Shown: piece after piece, positions 32,835 through 41,486 of the stretch | Layout of the letters: each line of letters begins with the position of its first letter | How positions within the stretch are numbered: the first letter of the stretch is position 1 | Origin: Sulfurimonas sp. HSL-3221 | Lineage (GTDB): Bacteria > Campylobacterota > Campylobacteria > Campylobacterales > Sulfurimonadaceae | Direction: 5' to 3' | NCBI RefSeq assembly: GCF_021044585.1 | Contig: NZ_CP087998.1 | Span: 1,302,001-1,366,000 of the forward strand | DNA: 64,000 nt | Notes under the pieces: generated by a model | What the model was told of the DNA's origin: nothing | Database searches by the model: none | What the model saw: the letters and a program-made list of their open reading frames with translations, nothing else | Translations under genes and position numbers: made by a program

Positions 32835-33650
32835 ATGAAGAGACTCATTCTGACAATCGCATTCGGGTTTACGCTGCTTCACGCCCAGTCGGGAGACGTG
32901 CCCGCACCCTCTGAAACGGAAAAAGTCGGTCCGCTCGCCCACCTCTCCGGTCCCGAAGACGAGATTTTTGACGACAGCGGCTTCGACGATGCCGGTTTCG
33001 AGGAGGAGTTTACGGACGACGCCAAACCGGCCTATGACCCTTTTGAAGGGTATAACCGCTGGATGACCGGTTTTAACAATACCCTCTTCGATTACATCCT
33101 CAACCCCGTGTTCAGCGCCTATGACTTTATCCTGCCCGAACCGATCCGGGTCTCGATCAACAATATTTTCAACAACCTCTACTACCCCGTCAGCCTTGTC
33201 AACAACCTGCTCCAGCTCAAATTCGACCACGCGCTGACCGAGACGGGGCGCTTTATTATCAACTCCACTTTCGGGTTCGCCGGGATGTTCGACACCGCCA
33301 TGCAAATAGGGGTGGAGCCCCATGTGGAGGATTTCGGGCAGACCCTGGGGCACTACGGCGTCGGGAACGGTTTCCCGATCGTCCTGCCCTTTTTCGGCCC
33401 CAGCAACCTGCGCGACATCACGGGGGATCTGATCGATTTCTATGTCAACCCAATCTATTATGTTGACCCAAGAAAGTATAATATCCCCCGCGATACGTAT
33501 GAAGGGTGGGGATTGGTAGGCTACAAGCGCTTCAACAAGTTCTCCCTCTACCGGAAGGAGTACCTGCAGATCCGCGAGGAGGCCCTGGACTTCTACCCAT
33601 TTATGCGCGATGCCTACGAGCAAAACCGCAACAAACTGATATCGGAGTAA
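32835..33650 (+). CDS. mlaA: MlaA (VacJ) outer-membrane lipid-asymmetry lipoprotein family
   Basis: A 271-residue protein of the MlaA/VacJ family, which removes phospholipids from the outer leaflet of the outer membrane. The core has YDPFEGYNRWMTGFNNTLFD, NNLYYPVSLVNNLLQ and 'EDFGQTLGHYGVGNGFPIVLPFFGPSNLRD', all typical. The N-terminal signal (MKRLILTIAFGFTLLHAQS) lacks a lipobox cysteine, so it may be a soluble or non-lipidated form. An acidic Asp/Glu/Phe segment precedes the core. The ATG at 32835 is used rather than an upstream codon. It starts the mlaA-mlaC-RND operon. Confidence 0.94.
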   Translation: MKRLILTIAFGFTLLHAQSGDVPAPSETEKVGPLAHLSGPEDEIFDDSGFDDAGFEEEFTDDAKPAYDPFEGYNRWMTGFNNTLFDYILNPVFSAYDFILPEPIRVSINNIFNNLYYPVSLVNNLLQLKFDHALTETGRFIINSTFGFAGMFDTAMQIGVEPHVEDFGQTLGHYGVGNGFPIVLPFFGPSNLRDITGDLIDFYVNPIYYVDPRKYNIPRDTYEGWGLVGYKRFNKFSLYRKEYLQIREEALDFYPFMRDAYEQNRNKLISE

Positions 33651-33654
33651 TGTC

Positions 33655-34239
33655 ATGAAAAAACTGTTCTATCTTGCCCTGCTTTCCCTGCTGCTGCCCC
33701 TCTCGGCCGCGGCGCTCGAAGCGAACGAGATCGGCAGCGTGATGCGCCAGAAGGTCGATGCGGTCCTGGAGATCCTCAACGATCACAACAAAAGCAAAAC
33801 GGACCGCAATGCGGCCATCGAGCAGGAGATGGACCCCTATTTCGATTTTGTGCTGATGGCGAAGCTCAGTCTCGGCAAAACCGGCTGGCAGGAGGCGACC
33901 CCTCCCCAGCGCAAAGAGTATGTCGTTTTGTTCGAGCGCCGGATCAAGGACTTCTATATGAGCAAACTCGACCTCTACAAGGACGAAGCCATCACCCTTG
34001 AAGCGCCGCGGCAGGTCAAGAACCGTATCTATCTCAACAGCTACATCGTCGAAAAGGGCGAGAAGAAAGAGGTGCTCTACAAGTTCTACCATGCCAAAGA
34101 GGGGTGGCTGATCTACGACGTCGACGTGCTGGGCGTGAGCATCATCCAGTCCTACCGCAGCCAGTTCGCCGGCGAGCTCGAAAAGGGCTCGATAGAACAG
34201 CTTCTCATCAAACTGCGTCAACCACAGCCTGATGCTTAA
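33655..34239 (+). CDS. mlaC: MlaC periplasmic phospholipid-binding protein
   Basis: A 194-residue periplasmic carrier with a signal peptide (MKKLFYLALLSLLLPLSAAALEA). The MlaC/Ttg2D domain includes YFDFVLMAKLSLGKTGWQEA, 'YVVLFERRIKDFY' and VSIIQSYRSQF near the C-terminus. It shuttles phospholipids between MlaA and an inner-membrane transporter. It lies 4 nt after mlaA and overlaps the RND gene by 8 nt. No mlaFEDB ABC transporter is nearby, so the RND protein is the likely inner-membrane partner, as in Campylobacter Cj1371-1373. Confidence 0.93.
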   Translation: MKKLFYLALLSLLLPLSAAALEANEIGSVMRQKVDAVLEILNDHNKSKTDRNAAIEQEMDPYFDFVLMAKLSLGKTGWQEATPPQRKEYVVLFERRIKDFYMSKLDLYKDEAITLEAPRQVKNRIYLNSYIVEKGEKKEVLYKFYHAKEGWLIYDVDVLGVSIIQSYRSQFAGELEKGSIEQLLIKLRQPQPDA

Positions 34240-36742
34240 ACGCTTCTATACCGGCTTCGTTTTCCGGTACCCCCGCACGGTCATCGCCCTAGTGCTGCTC
34301 ACAGCGGCGCTGCTGGGCACCCAGGCGGTGAAGCTCAGCGTCGACGCCTCCGCCGAGACCCTGCTGCTTGAAAATGACAAGGACCTCGCCTACACCCGCC
34401 TCGTCGCCAAACGCTACCGCGGCCAGGACTTCCTCGTCGTCACCTACACCCCCGACGCCGACCTCCTCGCCCCGCAGACCCTCGACAATATCCGGACCCT
34501 CAGCGCGGCGCTGCTGAAGATCGACGGGATCGACTCCGTCAACTCCATTCTCAACGTCCCGCTCCTGGAGAGTCCTCCGAAACCCGTCAAGGAGCTGCTG
34601 GAGAAGATCCCCTCCATCGAAGCGGGCGACGCGAACCTGACCCTGGCCCGCGAAGAGTTCAAACACAATCCCCTCTACGTCTCCAACCTTGTCAGTCCGG
34701 ACCTCAAAACGACGGCTCTGCAGGTCAACCTCGTCCGCGACGACCACTACTACGAGCTGCTTGACCGCCTCAACGCCCTGCGCGCGGCCGACGACAACGG
34801 CACGCTCACCGCAGAGGGCAGGACCGAGCTTGCCGACGCGACGGCCGTCTTCAAAGCGTACCGCGACGTTGCCCGCGAACGCGACCACCGCATGATCCTC
34901 GCTGTACGCGATACGCTGCGCACCCATCAGGCGGCGGGGCAGCTCTTCCTCGGCGGCGTGACGATGATCGCCGACGACATGGTCACCTTCGTCAAACGCG
35001 ACCTCAAAACCTACGGCGTGGCCGTCCTGGCCCTGCTGATCCTCGTGCTTTGGACGGTCTTCCGCCAGAAGCGCTGGGTCGCCCTGCCGGTGCTGATCTC
35101 CGCCCTTTCCATCGGCATTACGGTCGGGCTGCTGGGGATGCTTGGTTTCGAGATCACCGTCATCTCGTCCAATTTCATCTCCTTGCAGCTGATCATCACG
35201 ATCTCCATCATCATCCACCTGATCGTGCGCTACCGCGAACTCGCGCTGACCAACCCCGCAGCCTCCGAAAAAGAGCTGGTACTGGAGAGCACCCTCTCCA
35301 TGTCCAAACCGACCTTCTTCGCCATCATCACGACGATCGCGGGCTTCGCGTCGCTGATGCTCTCGGGGATCAAGCCGGTCATCGCCCTGGGCTGGATGAT
35401 GAGTATCGGCATCAGCGTCTCCCTGATTGTCACCTACTTGCTCTTTCCGGCCGTCAACGTGCTGCTCAAGCGCAAACAGCCGAAAACGACCTTCGACAAA
35501 GAGTTCTCCGTCACCAAGATCCTGGCGACCTTCACCGAACGTCACGGCGCATGGACGCTTATGGCCACCGTCTTGCTGATCGCCTTCTCCGTCACCGGCG
35601 CGCAGCGGCTCGTCGTCGAGAACAGTTTTATCAACTATTTCAAGCCCACGACGGAGATCTACCAGGGAATGTCCGTCATCGACCGCCAGCTCGGCGGGAC
35701 GACGCCGCTGGACATCACCATCGACCTCCCCCAGCCCCCTACAGCCGAAAGCCCGTCCGAACCCGCTGCCGACAGTGCGGCCGGTTTCGACGAATTCGAC
35801 GAATTCGCCGAGGAGTTCAATGCCGAGGCGAAAGGGGCCCAGTACTGGTTTACGGAGAACCGGATGGAGGTTGTGCGCCGTGTCCACGAGTGGCTGGAAA
35901 GCGTCCCTCATGTCGGAAAGGTCCTCTCGCTCGGGACGATGCTCGAAGTGGGCCGCACCCTCAACCACGGCCGTGAACTCGACAACTTCGAGCTCGCGCT
36001 GCTCTATAACGAGATGCCCGCGAAATTCGCCGATATCATTCTCAAACCCTACGTCAGCATCGAGCACGACCAGGCCCGTTTCGCCCTGCGCATCATCGAC
36101 TCCGATGCCGATCTGCGCCGTGCCGACCTTCTCAAAGAGCTGCATGACGGGCTGATCAACGTGGTCGGCATCCCCCCGGAACATCTGCACATCTCCGGCC
36201 TGATGGTGCTGTACAATAATATGCTCCAGAGCCTCTTCGAGTCGCAGATCGCCACCCTCGGCGTCATGGCCGTTCTGCTCTTCTTGATGTTCTGGGCCCT
36301 CTTCCGCTCCTTCCTCACAGCCGTCGTCGCCATTATCGCGAACCTCGTTCCCGTCGGGACGGTCTTTGGCGTCATGGGATGGTCCAATATCCCCCTGGAC
36401 ATGATGACCATCACCATCGCCGCCATCAGCATCGGGATCGCGGTCGACGACACCATCCACTACATCCACCGTTTCCGGATCGAACTTGCGCGCGACGGCG
36501 ACTATGTCGCGGCAATGCACCGTTCCCACGAGAGTATCGGTTACGCCATGAGCTACACCTCTGCGGCCATCATGATCGGTTTCGTCATCCTCGTGCTTTC
36601 GGTCTTTATCCCGACCATCTACTTCGGCCTTCTGACCGTGCTCGTCATGTTTATGGCGATCGTCGCGGACCTCATGCTGCTACCGAAGCTCATCCTGCTG
36701 CTGCGTCCTTTCGGACAGGTGACGAAAAAAGTTGTCAATTAA
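34232..36742 (+). CDS. RND/MMPL superfamily lipid exporter-like protein
   Basis: An 836-residue transporter with twelve predicted helices arranged as 1+5 and 1+5 around two large periplasmic loops. The N-terminus (FVFRYPRTVIALVLLTAALL) and the helix 4-6 block with GLLGMLGFEITVISSNFISL and 'IDDTIHYIHRFR'-like text (AVDDTIHYIHRFRIE) match the HpnN/MmpL-type RND family. These move hopanoids, lipids or sterols using proton energy. Coupling to mlaC suggests it moves phospholipids across the periplasm, as inference. The second loop contains an Asp/Glu/Phe-rich insert (about residues 505-535). Confidence 0.9.
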   Translation: MLKRFYTGFVFRYPRTVIALVLLTAALLGTQAVKLSVDASAETLLLENDKDLAYTRLVAKRYRGQDFLVVTYTPDADLLAPQTLDNIRTLSAALLKIDGIDSVNSILNVPLLESPPKPVKELLEKIPSIEAGDANLTLAREEFKHNPLYVSNLVSPDLKTTALQVNLVRDDHYYELLDRLNALRAADDNGTLTAEGRTELADATAVFKAYRDVARERDHRMILAVRDTLRTHQAAGQLFLGGVTMIADDMVTFVKRDLKTYGVAVLALLILVLWTVFRQKRWVALPVLISALSIGITVGLLGMLGFEITVISSNFISLQLIITISIIIHLIVRYRELALTNPAASEKELVLESTLSMSKPTFFAIITTIAGFASLMLSGIKPVIALGWMMSIGISVSLIVTYLLFPAVNVLLKRKQPKTTFDKEFSVTKILATFTERHGAWTLMATVLLIAFSVTGAQRLVVENSFINYFKPTTEIYQGMSVIDRQLGGTTPLDITIDLPQPPTAESPSEPAADSAAGFDEFDEFAEEFNAEAKGAQYWFTENRMEVVRRVHEWLESVPHVGKVLSLGTMLEVGRTLNHGRELDNFELALLYNEMPAKFADIILKPYVSIEHDQARFALRIIDSDADLRRADLLKELHDGLINVVGIPPEHLHISGLMVLYNNMLQSLFESQIATLGVMAVLLFLMFWALFRSFLTAVVAIIANLVPVGTVFGVMGWSNIPLDMMTITIAAISIGIAVDDTIHYIHRFRIELARDGDYVAAMHRSHESIGYAMSYTSAAIMIGFVILVLSVFIPTIYFGLLTVLVMFMAIVADLMLLPKLILLLRPFGQVTKKVVN

Positions 36743-36759
36743 AATTAACACGCTACAAT
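36732..36759 (+). promoter_or_regulatory. Promoter of the SPOR-REC-HPt gene
   Basis: TTGTCA (36732-36737) and TACAAT (36754-36759) with a 16-nt spacer overlap the end of the RND gene. The ATG follows about 50 nt later, after a small GGGG/CCCC hairpin. Confidence 0.5.
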
Positions 36760-36811
36760 AGTAACAATATCTACCGGGGGGCTCACGTCCCCTGTGCCAT
36801 TAGGATGGATC

Positions 36812-38641
36812 ATGATTAAGTTACGTCGTCTTCTTCTTGCCGCTATGTTCCTGGCCGCCGGAGCATTTGCCGCACTCAACCAGGCTATTTCCATCGGTGC
36901 CTTCAGCAACGCCGATGCCGCCCAGTCACGCATTGCAGAGGTCAAGAAGCATCTCATGCAGGATGAGGCCGTCGCTGCGCTCATTGCCGCAGAGCGCTTC
37001 AGCTTCACCGTCGAACAGGTGAAAGGGCTCTACCGTTCCGAACTGACAGGGTTCGCGGATGCCGGCGATCTCCCCGTCGTCATGGAGCGCGTCAAAGGTA
37101 TCGTCCCCGACGCCTATTATGTCAGCCGTACTACTGCCGCAAGCGACACAGCGGCGGCACCGGTACCGGTCCAGGAGGAAGACGGTGTCTTCGTCGTCGA
37201 TGAAACGGACGCTGTCGTCGAGGAAGCCCCCCTTGCCGCAGCGCCGGAAGCGGCCGAAGTTCCCGCGCCCGTTTCTGCGCCCGAAAAGGTCACCCCGGAA
37301 ACCGCAGCCGTGGACGAGCTCCCTGCCCCCGCCGCTTCCACCGAAGTCACCGCCAGCAACGACCTGCCTGAACCGCCTCTGGACGGTACCTCTTCGATGC
37401 TGCTGTACAGCATCCTCCTCGCAGCCGTCGCCCTGCTGATCCTGCTCTACGTCGCCCGCAGGAAACGGACTTCCAGCGATTTCTTCCCCCAACATGAAAA
37501 GGAAGACTTTGAAGAGCTTGCCGAAAAATTCGCCGCCTCTTCAACCACGGCACATGCCCCTGAAGCGGAAACGGCTCCTGAGGAGCCCGAAGCAGTAGAA
37601 AGTGTGCCCTCTGAAGAGCACTTCGAACCCGAACCGACGGTCGAGATAGAGGAGACGCCGTTCTTTGAGGAGCCGGCCGCCGAACCGGAACCGGTCGTCT
37701 TCGAAACCCCGGAAGAGACACCGGCCGAGACGATCCCGGAAACGGCAGAGGAACTTCCCGAAACGCCGGCGGCACCTGCCGCTGCTCCGGCGGAGGCCGT
37801 TTCACGCAAAAAACGCGGCCTGCCGGCGGACCTGGGCTCCGTCACCAAGGAGCGGCTGGCCGAATTCGCCGGTAACCGCCTGCTTATCGCCGAGGACAAT
37901 CTGATCAACCAGAAGGTAATCTCCCGCCTGCTCGAAGGGAGCGGGATGGAGATCGTCATCGCCAACAACGGCCAGGAAGCCCTCGATATGCTCAACGCGG
38001 ACCCCGGCTACAACATGGTACTGATGGACGCGCACATGCCGGTCATGGATGGTTTTGAAGCGACACGGGCCATTCGTCAGGATCCCCGTTTTGACGCCGT
38101 GCCGGTTGTCGCATTGAGCGGGGACGTCGGGGCGGACGATATCCGCAACATGCGCGAAGCCGGCATGGAGGAGCAGCTGGCCAAACCGCTGCGGGTCGAT
38201 GCCCTGTACGAAGTGATGTACCAGTACCTCAACCTCGCTTCGGAAGCGGCCGAAACAGCGGAGGATGAAACGCTTCCGGAACTGAAGACCCACGAATACG
38301 ATGGGGTCTTCAATGCCTCCGTCGGACTGGACATCTGCGCCGGTGACAAGGTGATGTATGCGGAGATCCTGGATGAGTTCGTCGCATCCTACAACGAGGC
38401 GGACAACCTGGTCCGAACCTATATCAGAGCCAATGACGACGCAAGGCTCGTCGCCTTTATGCTCGACGTCAAAGGCGTCGCATCCAACATCGGCGCCGAC
38501 GCCCTCGCCGAAGCCGCGGAGACCCTGCGCGAAGCGGTACTCATCAACCGTGTCGAAGAGTATACTAAGCTCGCCGACGCCTTTGCCTCTACCCTGCACA
38601 AAACGATGGCAGCCATCGACAGCTTCAAAACGACTCTCTAA
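36812..38641 (+). CDS. Membrane SPOR-like / receiver / histidine-less HPt fusion
   Basis: A 609-residue protein with four parts. Residues 1-20 are a signal or first helix. Residues 25-103 look like a periplasmic SPOR domain (SIGAFSNADAAQSRIAEVKK ... PDAYYV). A helix lies at about 196-216. A long Glu/Pro/Ala linker follows, then a complete receiver at about 356-475 (acidic EDN, phosphoacceptor Asp406 in VLMDAHMPVMDG, Lys in LAKPL). Residues about 505-609 resemble an HPt domain. There the catalytic histidine position is leucine (Leu551, in FMLDVKGVASNIGA), so phosphotransfer through it is unlikely. No kinase is adjacent. SPOR domains bind denuded glycan at division sites, suggesting a septal signalling role. 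Confidence 0.8.
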   Translation: MIKLRRLLLAAMFLAAGAFAALNQAISIGAFSNADAAQSRIAEVKKHLMQDEAVAALIAAERFSFTVEQVKGLYRSELTGFADAGDLPVVMERVKGIVPDAYYVSRTTAASDTAAAPVPVQEEDGVFVVDETDAVVEEAPLAAAPEAAEVPAPVSAPEKVTPETAAVDELPAPAASTEVTASNDLPEPPLDGTSSMLLYSILLAAVALLILLYVARRKRTSSDFFPQHEKEDFEELAEKFAASSTTAHAPEAETAPEEPEAVESVPSEEHFEPEPTVEIEETPFFEEPAAEPEPVVFETPEETPAETIPETAEELPETPAAPAAAPAEAVSRKKRGLPADLGSVTKERLAEFAGNRLLIAEDNLINQKVISRLLEGSGMEIVIANNGQEALDMLNADPGYNMVLMDAHMPVMDGFEATRAIRQDPRFDAVPVVALSGDVGADDIRNMREAGMEEQLAKPLRVDALYEVMYQYLNLASEAAETAEDETLPELKTHEYDGVFNASVGLDICAGDKVMYAEILDEFVASYNEADNLVRTYIRANDDARLVAFMLDVKGVASNIGADALAEAAETLREAVLINRVEEYTKLADAFASTLHKTMAAIDSFKTTL

Positions 38642-38652
38642 GCGGTCACCCC

Positions 38653-38668
38653 AGGCGCCCGGGCGCCT
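38653..38668. terminator. GC palindrome between convergent genes
   Basis: AGGCGCCCGGGCGCCT is a perfect 16-bp palindrome between the SPOR-REC-HPt and hemH stops. It has no T-run and no loop, so its terminator role is uncertain. Confidence 0.3.
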
Positions 38669-38700
38669 TCCCCACTATCGCATTCGCTCTTTTCCAACGT

Positions 38701-39654
38701 TCAGGTACGCATCTTCCCGTAGAGCGATGCCAGCGCCTCCACAAAGAGCGGGTGGTCATTCGGACAGGCCGCCACACGGTAATCTTCGAATCCAAGCTCC
38801 TCCGCCACTTCGCGGTACTCCATATCGAGTTCGTAGAGGGTCTCGGAGTTGTCGATCGTAAAGGCGATCGGGAAGACGAGCACTTTCTTGCGCTCCAGGC
38901 TTTCAAGCTTCTGCTCCAGGGAGGGCTCCAGCCACTTCATCGGGCCCACTTTTGACTGGTAGGCGATATGGATGTTGGCAAAGGAGAGCCCCGCAGCTTC
39001 GAGCATCGGCTTCAGCAGCGCGACGTGTTCGATGACATGGTGCTCGTAGGGGTCGCCTTTGTCGACGATCTTCTGCGGCAGCCCGTGCGCGGAGAATATC
39101 AGCTCAAACGCCCCCGCGTCCGCGCCGGCCATCGCTTCGCGGATACGGTCGATGATGACCGCGTTGTACGCCGCGTTGGCGTAAAAGTGCTTGATCTCCG
39201 TCACGAGGGCCTTCAATCCCAGCGCATGCATCCGCGCTTCATAATCCTCCAGGGAGGACTTTGTCGTCGTCGTCGAGTACTGCGGGTAGAGCGGGATCAG
39301 GTAGACATGCGTCACCCCCGCCGCTTTCAGTCGGGCGATGGAAACGTCCGCGAAGGGCGGCGTATAGCGCATGGCGAAATCGACGATAACCTCTTCGCCC
39401 AGCTTCGCCTGCAGTGCCGCGACGAGCTTCTTGGTGATGCCGGCGATCGGAGACCTACCGCCGAGTTTCTGGTAGACCTCCTGCGCGCTCTTCGTGCGGT
39501 TGGAGGTAATGACGCTGGCAATGAAGCGCCGGAGCAGGCCGCTCTTCATCGTCAGGATATTGGGGTCGTTGAACATGTTATGCAGGAAGGTCTGGACCTC
39601 ATAGAGGTCGTTCGGGCCTCCCATATTAAGCAATATGACTGCATTTTTGGCCAT
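38701..39654 (-). CDS. hemH: Ferrochelatase
   Basis: A 317-residue enzyme inserting Fe2+ into protoporphyrin IX to make heme. The motifs LLNMGGPNDLYEVQTFLHNM, IPLYPQYSTTTT and FSAHGLPQKIVDKGDPYEHH (catalytic histidine) are intact, as is the C-terminal PIAFTIDNSETLYELDMEY. The ATG shares bases with the TGA of the upstream hydrolase gene (TGATG), indicating coupling. Heme supply fits a respiratory chemolithotroph rich in cytochromes. Confidence 0.95.
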   Translation of the reverse strand: MAKNAVILLNMGGPNDLYEVQTFLHNMFNDPNILTMKSGLLRRFIASVITSNRTKSAQEVYQKLGGRSPIAGITKKLVAALQAKLGEEVIVDFAMRYTPPFADVSIARLKAAGVTHVYLIPLYPQYSTTTTKSSLEDYEARMHALGLKALVTEIKHFYANAAYNAVIIDRIREAMAGADAGAFELIFSAHGLPQKIVDKGDPYEHHVIEHVALLKPMLEAAGLSFANIHIAYQSKVGPMKWLEPSLEQKLESLERKKVLVFPIAFTIDNSETLYELDMEYREVAEELGFEDYRVAACPNDHPLFVEALASLYGKMRT

Positions 39655-40424
39655 CAGCACACCTTTGAGACGTCGGCGATGAAACGATCGCTGCCGAGTA
39701 TTTCTGCATGATTGTACCCGCTGTATTCTTTATAGACAGCTAACCGCGGCGCTTTCGCCTTGAGTGCATGGCTCTGCTCGATCGGCACGATCTCGTCGTC
39801 GCGGCTGGCAAAGATGCTCACCGGTGCCGAAACGCCGCCGAGGTAACGGGCCGTCTCGAATCGGCAGCGCATCAGCCAGGCGGGCAGATAGGGAATCCTG
39901 AGGCGTGCCAGGGAGGGAACGTCGTAAAACGGCGCGACGAGGATCAGCTGTGTCACGCTGGTGCGCGAGGCGGCATAGGCGGCCACGCTGCTGCCGAGAC
40001 TGTAGCCCATCAGCATCAGCGGACCAAAACGTTCCCGGGCGTATGTCACCAGGGCAACGGCGTCTTCAAGCAGGAGGCGCTCGCCGGGTCTGCCGCCGCT
40101 GCGCCCGTAGCCGCGGTAGTTGAAGGCGATGATGCGCCAGTCGGGGAAACGCTCGCTGAGCTTGCCGACCAGCGCTACGCTGTCCTGCTCCTTGCCGCCG
40201 AAATAGAAGACGGTGCAGCGGGGCGACTCCGGCTCATAAACGACGCCTTCGAGCACGACGTTGCCGCCGCGCACCCGTTCAACCCCCCGGAACCGCTCCG
40301 GATGCAGGTGAAAAGCGTCACGGTTCGGGTAGTAGACGGGGGCGAAGACCAGCCGGGGCCACACAAGCAAAAGAATACCCCAGAGCAGGAGGATCGCACC
40401 GAGTACCGTCAGGACAACCGCCAT
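39654..40424 (-). CDS. Membrane-anchored alpha/beta hydrolase
   Basis: A 256-residue protein with an N-terminal hydrophobic helix (MAVVLTVLGAILLLWGILLL). An alpha/beta-hydrolase domain follows: oxyanion region NYRGYGRSGG, nucleophile elbow GYSLGSSVAA (Ser), acid DDEIVP and catalytic His in GYNHAEIL. This pattern matches the bacterial BEM46/ABHD13-like group, with peptidase or esterase activity mostly undetermined. The ATG giving the anchor was chosen over a longer frame. It is coupled to hemH but a functional link is not evident. Confidence 0.85.
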   Translation of the reverse strand: MAVVLTVLGAILLLWGILLLVWPRLVFAPVYYPNRDAFHLHPERFRGVERVRGGNVVLEGVVYEPESPRCTVFYFGGKEQDSVALVGKLSERFPDWRIIAFNYRGYGRSGGRPGERLLLEDAVALVTYARERFGPLMLMGYSLGSSVAAYAASRTSVTQLILVAPFYDVPSLARLRIPYLPAWLMRCRFETARYLGGVSAPVSIFASRDDEIVPIEQSHALKAKAPRLAVYKEYSGYNHAEILGSDRFIADVSKVC

Positions 40425-40434
40425 CGCACCCTCA

Positions 40435-41469
40435 CTAAAGCCCCTCGAAACTGCCCGTCTCGAAACAGGCGCGCTGCCGCAGCGTCGCGAAAGCGGGATC
40501 GTCGACCGCCGCCTCGTGCGCGCCGATCGCACTGCCTTCGGCATCGTGGTACGTCGCGGCATAGAAGGATTTCCATTGCACCCCCTCTGTCAGGCCGATT
40601 TGAGCGTAGGCGTAAACGAAATCGCTGTAGGAGGGGTCGTCCGTCGCCGTCACGGCGCGGATGCGCGCGGGGTCGGGTACGGGTGGGGTATCGGTGATCC
40701 AGTCGGCGACGGTCCCCGTGACGGGCACGTCATCGGGCACGTCGTAGATGCCCGCGAGCATGCAGACGTGGCCGGCGCCGAAATACTTGGAGAGGTAGAG
40801 CGCCTGACCCGCTCCCTGCGAGTGGCCGCCGGCGTAAAGGTTCCCCCATGCCACGCCGCCCGTGCCGACGACCTTCACCGGGAAGTGAAAGCCGTTGGCT
40901 TCAAAATATGCGACGAGCTGCTGCAGCCGCGGGATAACGGCATCGGCCGCGGGCACGTCAACGACGGAGGAGAGCTCTTCGCCCGTCAGCTTCTCCGCTC
41001 TCACCTTCCCGGCGCAGTTGTCCACCTCGGGGTGGCCGCCGCACTCGGTCGTGCCGTTGACGAGGTAGCGGTTGTGGTAGGCGACGTTCAGCACGACGAA
41101 ACCGTTCTGCGCGGCTTCATGCATAAAGGTCTCGGAGGAGAACTGTCCATTCTCCTGGTTGTAGGGACGGCCGAAGGTCCCGACCATATGCACGTAGACC
41201 CCTTTGACGCTGCTCCCCTCCGGCGGGAAAACGACACTGTGGTATCCGAACCCAAGCCGCTGGTCCAGAAGCGTCGCCGTGCCGAACTGATCGCGGGCGG
41301 CGGGATCGAGACGGGAGGGACGCACGGCACAGAGCAGCGTCCCGTCATCGAGGGTCTTGCTGGCGTCGCAGAGCGCGGCAGAGGGCTGATGAAAGGCGTC
41401 GGCGGAGCTGCTGCTCCCGCACCCCTGCATCAGCATCGCCGCCGCGACGAACGGAAGGAGCGTTTTCAT
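40435..41469 (-). CDS. Lipoprotein with alpha/beta-hydrolase fold
   Basis: A 344-residue lipoprotein (MKTLLPFVAAAMLMQGCGSS, lipobox LMQGC). It contains an esterase-like core with nucleophile elbow YAGGHSQGAGQAL, an aspartate in ATDDPSYSDF and a late histidine in ATYHDAEGSAIG. Paired cysteines (TECGG...DNCAG) suggest a disulfide. It resembles the BPSS1187-like hydrolases, from memory only. The substrate is unknown. The start was set at the signal peptide rather than the longer frame. Ten nt separate it from the next hydrolase gene. Confidence 0.8.
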   Translation of the reverse strand: MKTLLPFVAAAMLMQGCGSSSSADAFHQPSAALCDASKTLDDGTLLCAVRPSRLDPAARDQFGTATLLDQRLGFGYHSVVFPPEGSSVKGVYVHMVGTFGRPYNQENGQFSSETFMHEAAQNGFVVLNVAYHNRYLVNGTTECGGHPEVDNCAGKVRAEKLTGEELSSVVDVPAADAVIPRLQQLVAYFEANGFHFPVKVVGTGGVAWGNLYAGGHSQGAGQALYLSKYFGAGHVCMLAGIYDVPDDVPVTGTVADWITDTPPVPDPARIRAVTATDDPSYSDFVYAYAQIGLTEGVQWKSFYAATYHDAEGSAIGAHEAAVDDPAFATLRQRACFETGSFEGL

Positions 41470-41486
41470 ACGACTATTGTAGCAGA

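Noticed and set aside
34289-36529. Long minus-strand frame opposite the RND gene (~745 codons)
   Set aside because: His/Asp/Gly-rich shadow of a transporter gene with clear motifs on the plus strand.
36812-38641. Hybrid histidine kinase
   Set aside because: There is no histidine-kinase DHp or ATPase domain; only receiver and HPt-like parts are present.
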